This document shows positions 33,021-41,010 of a stretch of DNA of 64,000 bases, one piece after another. Every line of letters begins with the position of its first letter. Within the stretch, counting starts at the first letter, position 1. This stretch comes from a bacterium. Lineage in GTDB: Bacteria > Bacillota > Clostridia > Lachnospirales > Lachnospiraceae. The notes under the pieces are model-generated. The model saw nothing but the letters and a program-made list of their open reading frames with translations. It had not been told where the DNA came from and did not search any database. The position numbers were made by a program, and so were the translations under genes. The stretch is from contig JAMPGX010000018.1 of the NCBI GenBank assembly GCA_023663725.1, positions 1 through 64,000 of the forward strand, read 5' to 3'.

Positions 33021-34807
33021 TGGACGGGTTATTTTGGAAGCTGGTGAATATGAGCGTAGCCGCAAGCTGGGGAATCATGGCGGTGATCGTCCTGCGCTGG
33101 CTGCTTCACAGGGCGCCTGGATGGATGAAATGCGCATTGTGGGCGATGGTCGCCGTGCGACTGGTATGTCCCTTTTCTCTGGAGAGTGCTTTTAGCCTGA
33201 TTCCCAGTTCTGAGATTATCAGCTCCGAGACAGTCAGATATGCCGAGCAGCCCGCTGTCAACACGGGTATTCCAGCCATCAATGATGCGCTGAATCCTGT
33301 TCTCGACAGCTCGCTTGCCCCTGCGCCTGGGGACAGCGTCACCCCACTGCAGGTATGGTTCTTTGTGGGAGGTCTCGTCTGGGCGGCTGGCCTGGCGGTG
33401 TTTCTGGGCTATGCGCTGCTCAGCTATCTGCGGCTTCGCCGCAAGGTTGGGGAAGCGGTTCTGTCGGCCGATCAGGTCTATGTCTGTGACGCTGTCAGAT
33501 CGCCGTTCATCCTGGGAGTGGTTCGTCCCCGCATTTATCTGCCCTCGGATATTGATCGCGCACAGATGGAATATGTTCTGGCCCATGAGCGGGCGCATCT
33601 GAAGCGCGGCGACCACTGGTGGAAGCCTCTTGGGTATCTCCTGCTGGCGGTTTACTGGTTCAATCCTCTGGTGTGGGTGGCCTATATTCTGTTCTGTCGG
33701 GATATCGAGCTGGCCTGCGACGAAAAGGTGATAAGTCGCCTGAATCTGGATGAGAGGAAAGCGTACTCTAATGCGCTGGTGGATCGTAGCACGGGTCGGA
33801 GGATGGTGATGGCCTGTCCGGTGGCCTTTGGCGAAGTGGGAGTAAAAGAGCGTGTCAAGGCGGTATTGCATTACCGGAAGCCGACATTCTGGCTGATTGT
33901 GGCAGCAGTTTTGGCAATGGGTATTGTAGCGGTCTGCTTTTTGACCGACCCGAAGGGAAGCGGCAGCCTGCAGAGGATGATTGACGATAGGAAGGAAGAG
34001 CTGACTGAGCGGATCAGCGGTCTGATCAGTGAGGCGGAGGCGGCTCGCTATCTGCTCGATAAATACAGACTCACAGTGGAGAAGGTGGAGGGGGAGCGCG
34101 CAGACTGCTATTTTGGCGCTATCTGGGTATCCACGCGCGAGCCGGAGGACGATCCGATGATCAGGGCCATGTATGATACCGCGGACAGTCTGCCTGAGGG
34201 GGCGCAGAAGACCCTTGCGCTGGAGGTGGCGGATGATTGGCTTGCGGAGATGCGCTCCAGGCCCAAGGATGAATGGATAGAGCATCCTATTGTAATTCGG
34301 AAGGAGGGGGATGATCTGGCGCTCTACTACCCTTATGTCATGGACGGTGAGGAGACGCTGATTCCCCTGGAGAAGTTTGTTGCCGATAACTGGACGGAGG
34401 ATTCAGATCAGCGGTATCAGGATGGGGTAGACATCATCAATGAGGCGCTGGGGACTGTCATATCGGAGGCGGAAGGTTATTACTATATACAGGGCGCCGG
34501 TGTGAACACGCTGTTTCTCGACGAGGTGGAATGGGTCACAGACTCTGAGAGAGCGGCGGAACTGGGACTGAGTGAGGATGATATGCCCGGCGGCTTCTAT
34601 GTTTATAATGGGGAGGAGGCGCAGACGCAGTATCCTCTCGCGGAGGAATGCTCCTTTGGCATATTGGATTGGGAGAACAATTACGCACTCCTGGAGGTGG
34701 ACAGAGAAACCTTTCTTGACACGGTTACCAGCCGGACGGGTATCCCCTTTGTCATCCGTATGAGGGATAGAAAAATCGTGAGTGTGACGGAGCAGTATGT
34801 TCCCTAG
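33017..34807 (+). CDS. BlaR1-like M56 membrane metallopeptidase with unfamiliar sensor domain
   Basis: 596 residues. The N-terminal membrane part (helices near 12-30, 36-52, 112-135 and 202-225) contains the M56 zinc-protease motif HERAH (H190-H194) and the third ligand region RDIELACDE (E231). A last helix (about 292-310) leads to an outside domain of about 280 residues. This lacks the penicillin-binding S-x-x-K/KTG signature of BlaR1/MecR1, so the signal is probably not a beta-lactam. By analogy, signal binding outside activates the protease, which relieves repression by the coupled BlaI protein. No beta-lactamase gene follows, so the regulated target may be this operon itself or lie elsewhere. 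Confidence 0.85.
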   Translation: MMDGLFWKLVNMSVAASWGIMAVIVLRWLLHRAPGWMKCALWAMVAVRLVCPFSLESAFSLIPSSEIISSETVRYAEQPAVNTGIPAINDALNPVLDSSLAPAPGDSVTPLQVWFFVGGLVWAAGLAVFLGYALLSYLRLRRKVGEAVLSADQVYVCDAVRSPFILGVVRPRIYLPSDIDRAQMEYVLAHERAHLKRGDHWWKPLGYLLLAVYWFNPLVWVAYILFCRDIELACDEKVISRLNLDERKAYSNALVDRSTGRRMVMACPVAFGEVGVKERVKAVLHYRKPTFWLIVAAVLAMGIVAVCFLTDPKGSGSLQRMIDDRKEELTERISGLISEAEAARYLLDKYRLTVEKVEGERADCYFGAIWVSTREPEDDPMIRAMYDTADSLPEGAQKTLALEVADDWLAEMRSRPKDEWIEHPIVIRKEGDDLALYYPYVMDGEETLIPLEKFVADNWTEDSDQRYQDGVDIINEALGTVISEAEGYYYIQGAGVNTLFLDEVEWVTDSERAAELGLSEDDMPGGFYVYNGEEAQTQYPLAEECSFGILDWENNYALLEVDRETFLDTVTSRTGIPFVIRMRDRKIVSVTEQYVP

Positions 34808-35006
34808 TAGATCGAATGCCGACCACACGTTAGGATAAGAAATCATAGTGAGTCAGCAAATACTTATTGCATCAGACGGACAAGTAGTTTATATTCAAAT
34901 ATATGAGGATTATTTCACAAGTGACGGGAAATGACGGTCATGAGCCTTGTGTACTTGCAGAGACAATCTTTTACATCCAGAGAAGGGGAATTGTGGGAAA
35001 TGGAAT

Positions 35007-36830
35007 ATGAGTGTACTGAATAAAGTCTGTCTGTGGATTATCATAGCGATTATGGCTGCGGCGCTCATGCGCCGGCTGGCCCGTCGCAGCGGCGGGCCGA
35101 CCGGTCTGACGCTGCAGGGTCTTTTTGGCAGGTATGCGGCGTATCACAGGAAAGAGGGAGATCATACAGGCGGGCAGGACTGTATATTGGCGCGTAATAG
35201 TGGGCGGGATGAGGAAGAACTGGGTCGGGTAGAGTTGGACAGTCAAGCTGTCGCAGGGAAGGGCTTCTACATCGCGGTGTCGGTGATCCTGTATGGGCTG
35301 ATCGCGATCCGCTGCATCGGCTTTGGCAGTATTCCGGGCGGTTTCAATCAGGATGGAGCTATGGGAGCGGTGGATGCGCTGGCTCTGGCCAACTATGGAA
35401 CCGACCGTTTCGGCAATTGGCTTCCGGCCCATTTTCAGGCGTGGGGCTTTGGACAGATGAGTGTGCTGCTGTCCTATCTGACGGTACCGTTCATCAGGCT
35501 GTGGGGACTAAACAGTGTTACGGCCAGGCTGCCCATGCTGCTTGCCAGCATTGCCGGAGCGATAGCGCTGTACGGACTGGTGCGGGATATTTTCGGACGT
35601 CGGGCGGGGCTGCTGGCTCTGCTGTGCGTGGCCGTTTCCCCATGGCATTACATGCAGAGCCGATGGGCGCTGGACTGTAATATGTTTCCCCATATGTTCA
35701 TCTTAGGTCTTTTTTTCCTCAATAAAGGATTAAAGAAAAGCCGATATCTGTATCTGTCCATGGTGTTCTTTGCGCTGTGTATGTATTCCTACGGTGTGGC
35801 GTTCTATATGGTGCCGGTGTTTCTGACGGCGGCCTGCGCGCTGCTGTTATTGCTGCGGAGGGTAAATGCGAAACAGGTTCTGGCGGCGATGGCGGTGTAC
35901 TTTGGGCTGTCCTGGCCGATCTACGGCACGATGTTGATCAATTTTATGGGATGGGAGACGGTGAGCCTGCCCTTTACCACGATGGCGTATTTTCCTGACA
36001 GCATACGTTCCGGCGATATTGTGTTCTTTTCAGAGCAGCCGCTGACGCAGCTTTGGAGCAATGCGCAGACGCTGTGGCGTCAGGTGTTTCTGCAAAAGCC
36101 AGACCTGCTCTGGAATGCCATGGACGATTTTGGAACAATGTACCATTGCTCCCTGCCGCTGGTGCTGGCGGGGGCAGGAATCACGGTTTATTATGCGATA
36201 AGAGGGGAAAAGGATAAAAGGATTCCCTGTCTGCTGCTGCTGATCTATTGGGTCACAGCCATCATGACAGGGCTCTTTATCAACTATGTGAATATTAACC
36301 GTATCAATATCATCTTTTATTGTCATCTGGCTTTTGCGGGAATAGCGGTATACGCGGTGATATGGGAATGGAAGCGGCTGGCAGCAGGATTTGCGGCGGT
36401 ATACGGGCTGCTGCTGATTCTGTTTTTGAATCAGTATTTCACGGATTGGGCGGAGCGCATGGAAACCTGTTTTTTTGCGGATTTTCTTGAGGCCGTGGAG
36501 TATGCGGGTGATCTGGAGGCGGACTACTATTATATTACGCCAGATTCCCAGTTCGACGGTTCCTGGTGGGTAAGTCAAATTCTGACCATGTACGCGGTGA
36601 AGATGGACGCGGAGTATTTTCAGGGCAAGACGGATGTGTTTCGGGGAGCGCAGATATCTTATGCGGATCGTTATCATTTCCGCCATGCCGAGGGGAATCT
36701 GATTCAGGATAATGCGAATATTGTCTATGTGGTGCGGGCGGACCGGATCGGGGATTACGACTCGGAACGGTTTGCCAAAAAGCAGTTTGGCGGCTACTAT
36801 GTAGTGATGCCATGGCTATACAGTAGATAG
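35007..36830 (+). CDS. GT39/ArnT-like polytopic glycosyltransferase
   Basis: About 607 residues from ATG 35007; the ribosome site is poor, and an upstream TTG at 34947 is a less likely alternative. An N-terminal helix, a charged insertion (about 35-90), then some ten to eleven helices. The first large loop, GGFNQDGAMGAVDALALANYGTDRFGN, holds the acidic pair typical of PMT/ArnT GT-C enzymes, and VSPWHYMQSRWALDCN is also characteristic. These transfer sugars from polyprenyl-phosphate donors outside the membrane. The C-terminal ~110 residues are soluble. The spacer 34808-35006 shows no feature. Likely monocistronic. Confidence 0.8.
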   Translation: MSVLNKVCLWIIIAIMAAALMRRLARRSGGPTGLTLQGLFGRYAAYHRKEGDHTGGQDCILARNSGRDEEELGRVELDSQAVAGKGFYIAVSVILYGLIAIRCIGFGSIPGGFNQDGAMGAVDALALANYGTDRFGNWLPAHFQAWGFGQMSVLLSYLTVPFIRLWGLNSVTARLPMLLASIAGAIALYGLVRDIFGRRAGLLALLCVAVSPWHYMQSRWALDCNMFPHMFILGLFFLNKGLKKSRYLYLSMVFFALCMYSYGVAFYMVPVFLTAACALLLLLRRVNAKQVLAAMAVYFGLSWPIYGTMLINFMGWETVSLPFTTMAYFPDSIRSGDIVFFSEQPLTQLWSNAQTLWRQVFLQKPDLLWNAMDDFGTMYHCSLPLVLAGAGITVYYAIRGEKDKRIPCLLLLIYWVTAIMTGLFINYVNINRINIIFYCHLAFAGIAVYAVIWEWKRLAAGFAAVYGLLLILFLNQYFTDWAERMETCFFADFLEAVEYAGDLEADYYYITPDSQFDGSWWVSQILTMYAVKMDAEYFQGKTDVFRGAQISYADRYHFRHAEGNLIQDNANIVYVVRADRIGDYDSERFAKKQFGGYYVVMPWLYSR

Positions 36831-36876
36831 TCCCAATTTGATAGATAAAAGAGCAGGAACCAGATATATTATAACT

Positions 36877-36967
36877 TAGACGATTGCGAAACTCTCTCCA
36901 CAAGTGACGTGACTGGTCTATATTGCCCATTCCCTGTTCCACAAAAGCGGCGTTTCACGATTGCCTA
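36877..36967 (-). mobile_element. Small inverted-repeat element, subfamily 2 (short form)
   Basis: 91 bases, ends TAGACGATTGCGAAACT and (reverse complement) TAGGCAATCGTGAAACG. Apart from a missing central loop it matches the reverse complement of the element at 9394-9536 (CTCTCTCC, ACTGGTC, TATATTGCCCATTCCCTG in order). The flanks ATATTATAACT (36866-36876) and ATATCATAACC (36968-36978) are an 11-base target duplication with two mismatches, so an older insertion. It lies 45 bases before the next gene. Confidence 0.75.
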
Positions 36968-37011
36968 ATATCATAACCATAAGGGAAGCATATACCGGAA
37001 AGAGGTGAAAA

Positions 37012-38721
37012 ATGGCCAGAACGATAGGAATCGGGAACCAGGATTTTGAAACGATCCGAAAAGAGGGATATTTTTATGTGGATAAAACGCATTTGATACA
37101 GGAATGGTGGGAGAGCGGGGATAATGTGACGCTGATCACCCGCCCCAGGCGCTTTGGCAAGACGCTGAATATGAGTATGCTGGAGCAGTTCTTCTCGGTG
37201 GATTATGCTGGGCGTGGCGATCTGTTTGAGGGGCTTTCCATCTGGCAGGAGGAGAAATACCGCAAGCTGCAGGGGACATACCCGGTGATTGCTCTCAGTT
37301 TTGCTAAAGTGAAAGAAACCACTTATCAGGGAGCCCGGAAAAGAATATGCCAGATCATAAAAGATCTGTATAACCGGTTTGATTTTCTTGTCGGCAGTGG
37401 GAGACTTAATGACAGCGAAAAAGAGGCGTATCAAAAGATATCAGCCGATATGGAAGATTATATTGCGGCAGATTCCCTAAATGCTTTGTCAAACTATCTA
37501 ATGCGGTATTACGGGAAAAAAGTGATCATTCTGCTGGACGAGTACGACACGCCCATGCAGGAGGCATATGTGGGTGGATATTGGGAAGAGTTAGTGGCAT
37601 TTACCAGGAGCCTGTTTGGGGCAACTTTCAAGGCAAACCCCTATATGGAACGGGCGCTGATGACCGGCATCACTTATATAAGTAAAGAATCCATGTATTT
37701 TGACTTAAATAACCTGAAAGTGGTAACAACAACATCAGAAAAGTATGCGGATTGTTTTGGCTTTACGGAAGAGGAGGTATTTACCGCACTTGATGAGTTT
37801 GGATTGTCCGATCAGAAACAACAGGTTAAGGACTGGTATGACGGGTTCACTTTTGGAAACAAAAAGGATATATATAATCCCTGGTCTATTATTAATTTTC
37901 TGGATGAAAGAAAAGTGGGGGCATACTGGGTCAATACCAGTTCCAACAGGCTGGCCAGCAAACTGCTCCAGGAGGGTAATTCCAATGTGAAGAAGGACTT
38001 TGAAGATCTGCTTAGTGGAGGCGCGCTTGAACTGGAAATAGACGAGCAAATTGCCTATAATCAGCTTTCCACCAAAAAAAATACCATATGGAGTCTGCTG
38101 CTTGCCAGCGGTTACCTGAGGGTATTGAATACAACTTTCGTGGAGAGGACAGGCCGCACATATTATAAGCTGGTATTGACCAATAAAGAAGTTACCCTTA
38201 TGTTTGAGGATATGGTGCGGGATTGGTTTTGTGAGGGCGATTATTATAATGATTTTATCAAGGCGCTGCTGCTGGGGGATGTGGAGGCAATGAATGTCTA
38301 CATGAATCGGGTGACAAGGGAGATATTCAGCTACTTTGACACCAGCAAGAGCACACACGGGGAGCCGGAGAGGTTCTATCACGGTTTCGTGCTGGGTCTG
38401 ATGGTGGAGCTGGCTGGTCGGTATACGGTGATGTCCAACCGAGAAAGTGGATTTGGCCGGTATGACGTGATGCTGGAGCTCAGGGATGCGGCCAGGGACG
38501 ACGCCATGATCCTGGAGTTCAAGGTACAGGGGCCGAAAGAAAAGGAACTGTCTGACACTGTGGCCGAGGCCCTGCGGCAGATCGGGGAAAAGGATTACCA
38601 GGCGTCCCTGGTGGCCAAGGGGATACCGGGGGAGCGCATCAGGAAGTACGGATTTGCTTTTTGCGGGAAAGAGGTGCTGATTGGCACGGAGGAGACAGAA
38701 TGGGATATCAGGAGTCAATGA
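37012..38721 (+). CDS. AAA-ATPase-like protein with C-terminal PD-(D/E)XK nuclease-like domain
   Basis: 569 residues. The N-terminal AAA-ATPase-like domain (PF09820 type) opens with the GIGNQDFETIRKEGYFYVDKT signature, Walker A RPRRFGKTLNMSML (about 44-57) and Walker B-like KVIILLDEYDTPM (about 175-187). The C-terminal part, GFGRYDVMLELR and MILEFKV, is the DUF1703/PD-(D/E)XK nuclease-like domain. The family is very abundant in gut Clostridia and Bacteroidetes, often in many copies, and has no established function; defence or mobile-element-related roles have been suggested. A strong GAGGTG site precedes the ATG. It overlaps the next gene by 22 bases. Confidence 0.88.
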   Translation: MARTIGIGNQDFETIRKEGYFYVDKTHLIQEWWESGDNVTLITRPRRFGKTLNMSMLEQFFSVDYAGRGDLFEGLSIWQEEKYRKLQGTYPVIALSFAKVKETTYQGARKRICQIIKDLYNRFDFLVGSGRLNDSEKEAYQKISADMEDYIAADSLNALSNYLMRYYGKKVIILLDEYDTPMQEAYVGGYWEELVAFTRSLFGATFKANPYMERALMTGITYISKESMYFDLNNLKVVTTTSEKYADCFGFTEEEVFTALDEFGLSDQKQQVKDWYDGFTFGNKKDIYNPWSIINFLDERKVGAYWVNTSSNRLASKLLQEGNSNVKKDFEDLLSGGALELEIDEQIAYNQLSTKKNTIWSLLLASGYLRVLNTTFVERTGRTYYKLVLTNKEVTLMFEDMVRDWFCEGDYYNDFIKALLLGDVEAMNVYMNRVTREIFSYFDTSKSTHGEPERFYHGFVLGLMVELAGRYTVMSNRESGFGRYDVMLELRDAARDDAMILEFKVQGPKEKELSDTVAEALRQIGEKDYQASLVAKGIPGERIRKYGFAFCGKEVLIGTEETEWDIRSQ

Positions 38722-39350
38722 GTAATTGGGTGTATCTGTTTGGCAGTGCGGGAGTGATTGCGCTGACCGTTGCGCTTTTGGGGATGGCAATGCTTCTCAT
38801 TTTCTGGAAACCGGGGAAAAAGAGCCGGTATCGCTTTGTCAGACTGTCGATAGGCAATCTGCTCATCCATCTGGCGGACGGCTTCATCACCTTTGCCAAC
38901 ACGCCAGGGCTGGAGCGGGAAGCCAATCCGCTGGTAAGCCGGTTTGGTTTGGGATGGGGCGCGCTGTTTCTGGCCAATCTGATCGTCTTTGGGTTTATCG
39001 TTCTCTGTGCATGGTGGTTCTGCCGGTATGAGCATGTCCCTCTGGCCGCGTCAGGGGTGGCGGACTATTTTATGAGACTTCTGTACGGAGAGGGCTATAA
39101 GCCCGCATGGTTCTGGTATAAATTGCCGCATAACCGCCGTTCCCTGTGTGCTGTGTGCGGGTGCGGACTTTACTGGGGACTTACTCTGGGGGCAACGGTT
39201 CCCGTACTGGGGTGGCTCCTTGTTATGTTAAAGATACACCCGACTTGGTGGAACAGTGTCTGGATCAGTGTGGGAATTGGGTGTATCGTCTGCGTATTCA
39301 GTATGTACCGATGGAGTGCGGATGGCTACCGATGTGGACCCACTGAGTAA
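38700..39350 (+). CDS. Membrane protein with four to five helices (DUF5658-like)
   Basis: 216 residues from ATG 38700 (GGAGG seven bases upstream), overlapping the end of the AAA/nuclease gene. Hydrophobic segments near 10-30, 42-58, 80-105, 152-176 and 185-200. The segment DGFITFANTPGLEREANPLVSRFG recalls the D..T...G..E.NP pattern of DUF5658 membrane proteins. No function known. The overlap suggests co-expression with the AAA protein. Confidence 0.7.
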   Translation: MGYQESMSNWVYLFGSAGVIALTVALLGMAMLLIFWKPGKKSRYRFVRLSIGNLLIHLADGFITFANTPGLEREANPLVSRFGLGWGALFLANLIVFGFIVLCAWWFCRYEHVPLAASGVADYFMRLLYGEGYKPAWFWYKLPHNRRSLCAVCGCGLYWGLTLGATVPVLGWLLVMLKIHPTWWNSVWISVGIGCIVCVFSMYRWSADGYRCGPTE

Positions 39351-39414
39351 AATGCTCCGCATTTAATTCTACTGTCATGGTATAACAAAGAAGAGAAATA
39401 GTGAAAATGCAGCG

Positions 39415-39445
39415 CTGGCGGGAGGATTGTTCTCGCCAGTTTTTG
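39415..39445 (+). terminator. Rho-independent terminator
   Basis: CTGGCG (39415-39420) pairs with CGCCAG (39434-39439), extended by a few inner pairs, followed by TTTTT. It ends the 37012-39350 transcript. Confidence 0.75.
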
Positions 39446-39529
39446 ATTGCATGATATATGTAAATTGTATCCTAAATTACAAAAGAAACGAGTATCAATA
39501 TATATTTATCGAAATTCAATAAAAAAGTA

Positions 39530-39558
39530 TTGACATTCAATCTGACAAGTGGTATTTT
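39530..39558 (+). promoter_or_regulatory. Promoter of the small lipoprotein gene
   Basis: TTGACA (39530-39535), 17 bases, TATTTT (39553-39558). A leader of about 200 bases follows. It can form a stem ATCCC-G/CGGGAT (39625-39669) that encloses a GCCT/AGGC hairpin and two copies of GATAAAC placed symmetrically (39631-39637 and 39658-39664). No known riboswitch is recognised. Confidence 0.6.
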
Positions 39559-39765
39559 ATGGTTACAGGCCGTAGAGCTTTGCAAATATCAGTTCAAGAA
39601 AGTTTTATAAGTATGTGGTTCTGTATCCCCGATAAACAACAGCCTGACAAGGCAGGAGATAAACGGGATGGAAGTGCAGGACGGCTTTGACGCGAGGGTG
39701 TGAGGGTACATAAAGATTAGCGGATGTAGTTCCGGCATACAGGGGGATAGGGAAAGGAGAAGATT

Positions 39766-40119
39766 ATGAAAAAGATAAGGTTTTTGGGAATTGCCATTCT
39801 GACAGCAGTTATACTTTGTGCCTGCGGCGGGCAGGAACTGGCGGACATAAGCACCACAGAGGGTGACGGGTACATGGCTATCATATGGGAGGAAAGGACG
39901 TATGTGCCGTTCTGCGTGGTCTCCAAGAATGACTGCGGGACGCTGATCGGCTATGTCAACGGGGATACGGGCGACAGGGTATGTGAATACAAGGATTATC
40001 CGTCAAATGAATGGATTGCAAATTATCTTACTGTGGACGGTGGCGCAATGCTGTTTAAAGAGGTAAATGTTACTAATATTCCGGATGGCCTGCAGTCAGA
40101 GTACGAGTGGAATGATTAA
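39766..40119 (+). CDS. Small lipoprotein, function unknown
   Basis: 117 residues with signal peptide and lipobox LCAC (C20), so anchored outside. The mature part (about 97 residues) has a beta-rich pattern with tryptophans and three cysteines (one after the lipid-bearing C20 region: VVSKNDCG and DRVCEY). No family recognised. AAAGGAG lies seven bases before the ATG. An eroded mobile-element end follows the stop. Confidence 0.7.
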   Translation: MKKIRFLGIAILTAVILCACGGQELADISTTEGDGYMAIIWEERTYVPFCVVSKNDCGTLIGYVNGDTGDRVCEYKDYPSNEWIANYLTVDGGAMLFKEVNVTNIPDGLQSEYEWND

Positions 40120-40151
40120 GAACTTTTGATGCGTTCTGGGTGGCAAGACAC

Positions 40152-40200
40152 CATGTGCACAATGACACTAGCAAAGTAACTGGCTTTCGCAAAAGCCTTA
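40152..40200 (+). mobile_element. Remnant of a subfamily 1 mobile element (right end only)
   Basis: From ATGTGCACAATGACACT to TTTCGCAAAAGCCTTA the sequence follows the right end of copy B (27667-27714) nearly base for base. The left part and outer-stem partner are missing. It ends 12 bases before the ribosome site of the DUF2975 gene. Confidence 0.7.
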
Positions 40201-40231
40201 ATACATACTAACAGGAAAGGAATACAGAGAA

Positions 40232-40681
40232 ATGAACAGAGACACGATAATCAAGATTACCAAATATTTGGTGGACTTTATGTTTTTGGCCGGCATTGTG
40301 GTGACATTGTCCCTGCCCTGGAGTATAAAATGGGCGGGAAAATATCTGGAACGTCTTGCCGAGAGCTATGGGGAGATCGTCACGATCTACTTTGTGCTGG
40401 GGATTCTGGCGCTGGCAATCATCTGGGAGCTGCGCAAGATGTTTAAGACCGTGCTGGCCAAGGACTGTTTTGTGAGAACTAACGTGGCCAGTCTGAAGCA
40501 TATGAGTTACTACAGCGGGCTGATCGTGTTGATGTCCGTCGTGCGCAGCATCGTCTATACCACAGTGGCCATGCTGGTCGTCATCCTGGTGTTCGTCATA
40601 GCCGGACTGTTCTGTCAGGTGTTGGCGCAGATTTTTGACGAGGCAATCAGCTATAAGGAAGAGAACGATCTGACGATATAG
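40232..40681 (+). CDS. DUF2975 membrane protein
   Basis: 149 residues with four helices (about 14-33, 48-66, 91-108 and 112-135) and the typical cytoplasmic segment LRKMFKTVLAKDCFVRTNVASLKHM. DUF2975 proteins are almost always paired with a small YozG-type Cro/XRE regulator, here the next gene. Their role is unknown; they are thought to modulate the regulator at the membrane. The AGGAAAGGAATACAGAG region provides the ribosome site. Confidence 0.85.
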   Translation: MNRDTIIKITKYLVDFMFLAGIVVTLSLPWSIKWAGKYLERLAESYGEIVTIYFVLGILALAIIWELRKMFKTVLAKDCFVRTNVASLKHMSYYSGLIVLMSVVRSIVYTTVAMLVVILVFVIAGLFCQVLAQIFDEAISYKEENDLTI

Positions 40682-40757
40682 GGCGCGGGATAGGGAACAG
40701 GTGCGATAGAGAATACTTGGCCGCAGCTTTGATCTGAGGCAGAGAGGAAAAGAGAAA

Positions 40758-41006
40758 ATGTCAATTGTGATCAATCTGGATGTGATGATGGCAAAGCGGA
40801 AGAAGGGCCTGACAGAGCTGGCGGGCGAGGTGGATATCACGCTTGCCAATCTGTCCATCTTAAAAAATAATAAGGCCAAGGCAGTGCGCCTGGCTACGTT
40901 GGACGCTATCTGCAAGGCGCTTAACTGCCAGCCGGGAGATATCCTGGAGTATGTGGAGGATGAGGAACAAGGAAAAACAGCTAATCAAAACGCTGGGGAG
41001 GAGTAA
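40758..41006 (+). CDS. YozG-like Cro/C1-type helix-turn-helix regulator
   Basis: 82 residues with a single helix-turn-helix: VMMAKRKKGLTELAGEVDITLANLSILKNNKAKAVRLATLDAICKALNCQPGDILEY when read in parts, the exact YozG pattern. The acidic tail (VEDEEQGKTANQNAGEE) is short. It probably controls this small operon. It follows DUF2975 by 76 bases and precedes the DUF4173 gene by four bases. Confidence 0.9.
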   Translation: MSIVINLDVMMAKRKKGLTELAGEVDITLANLSILKNNKAKAVRLATLDAICKALNCQPGDILEYVEDEEQGKTANQNAGEE

Positions 41007-41010
41007 CGAT

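Noticed and set aside
39559-39690. 43-codon open frame in the 39.6 kb leader as a leader peptide
   Set aside because: Its ATG adjoins the -10 box and has no ribosome site; the hairpin explanation is better supported.
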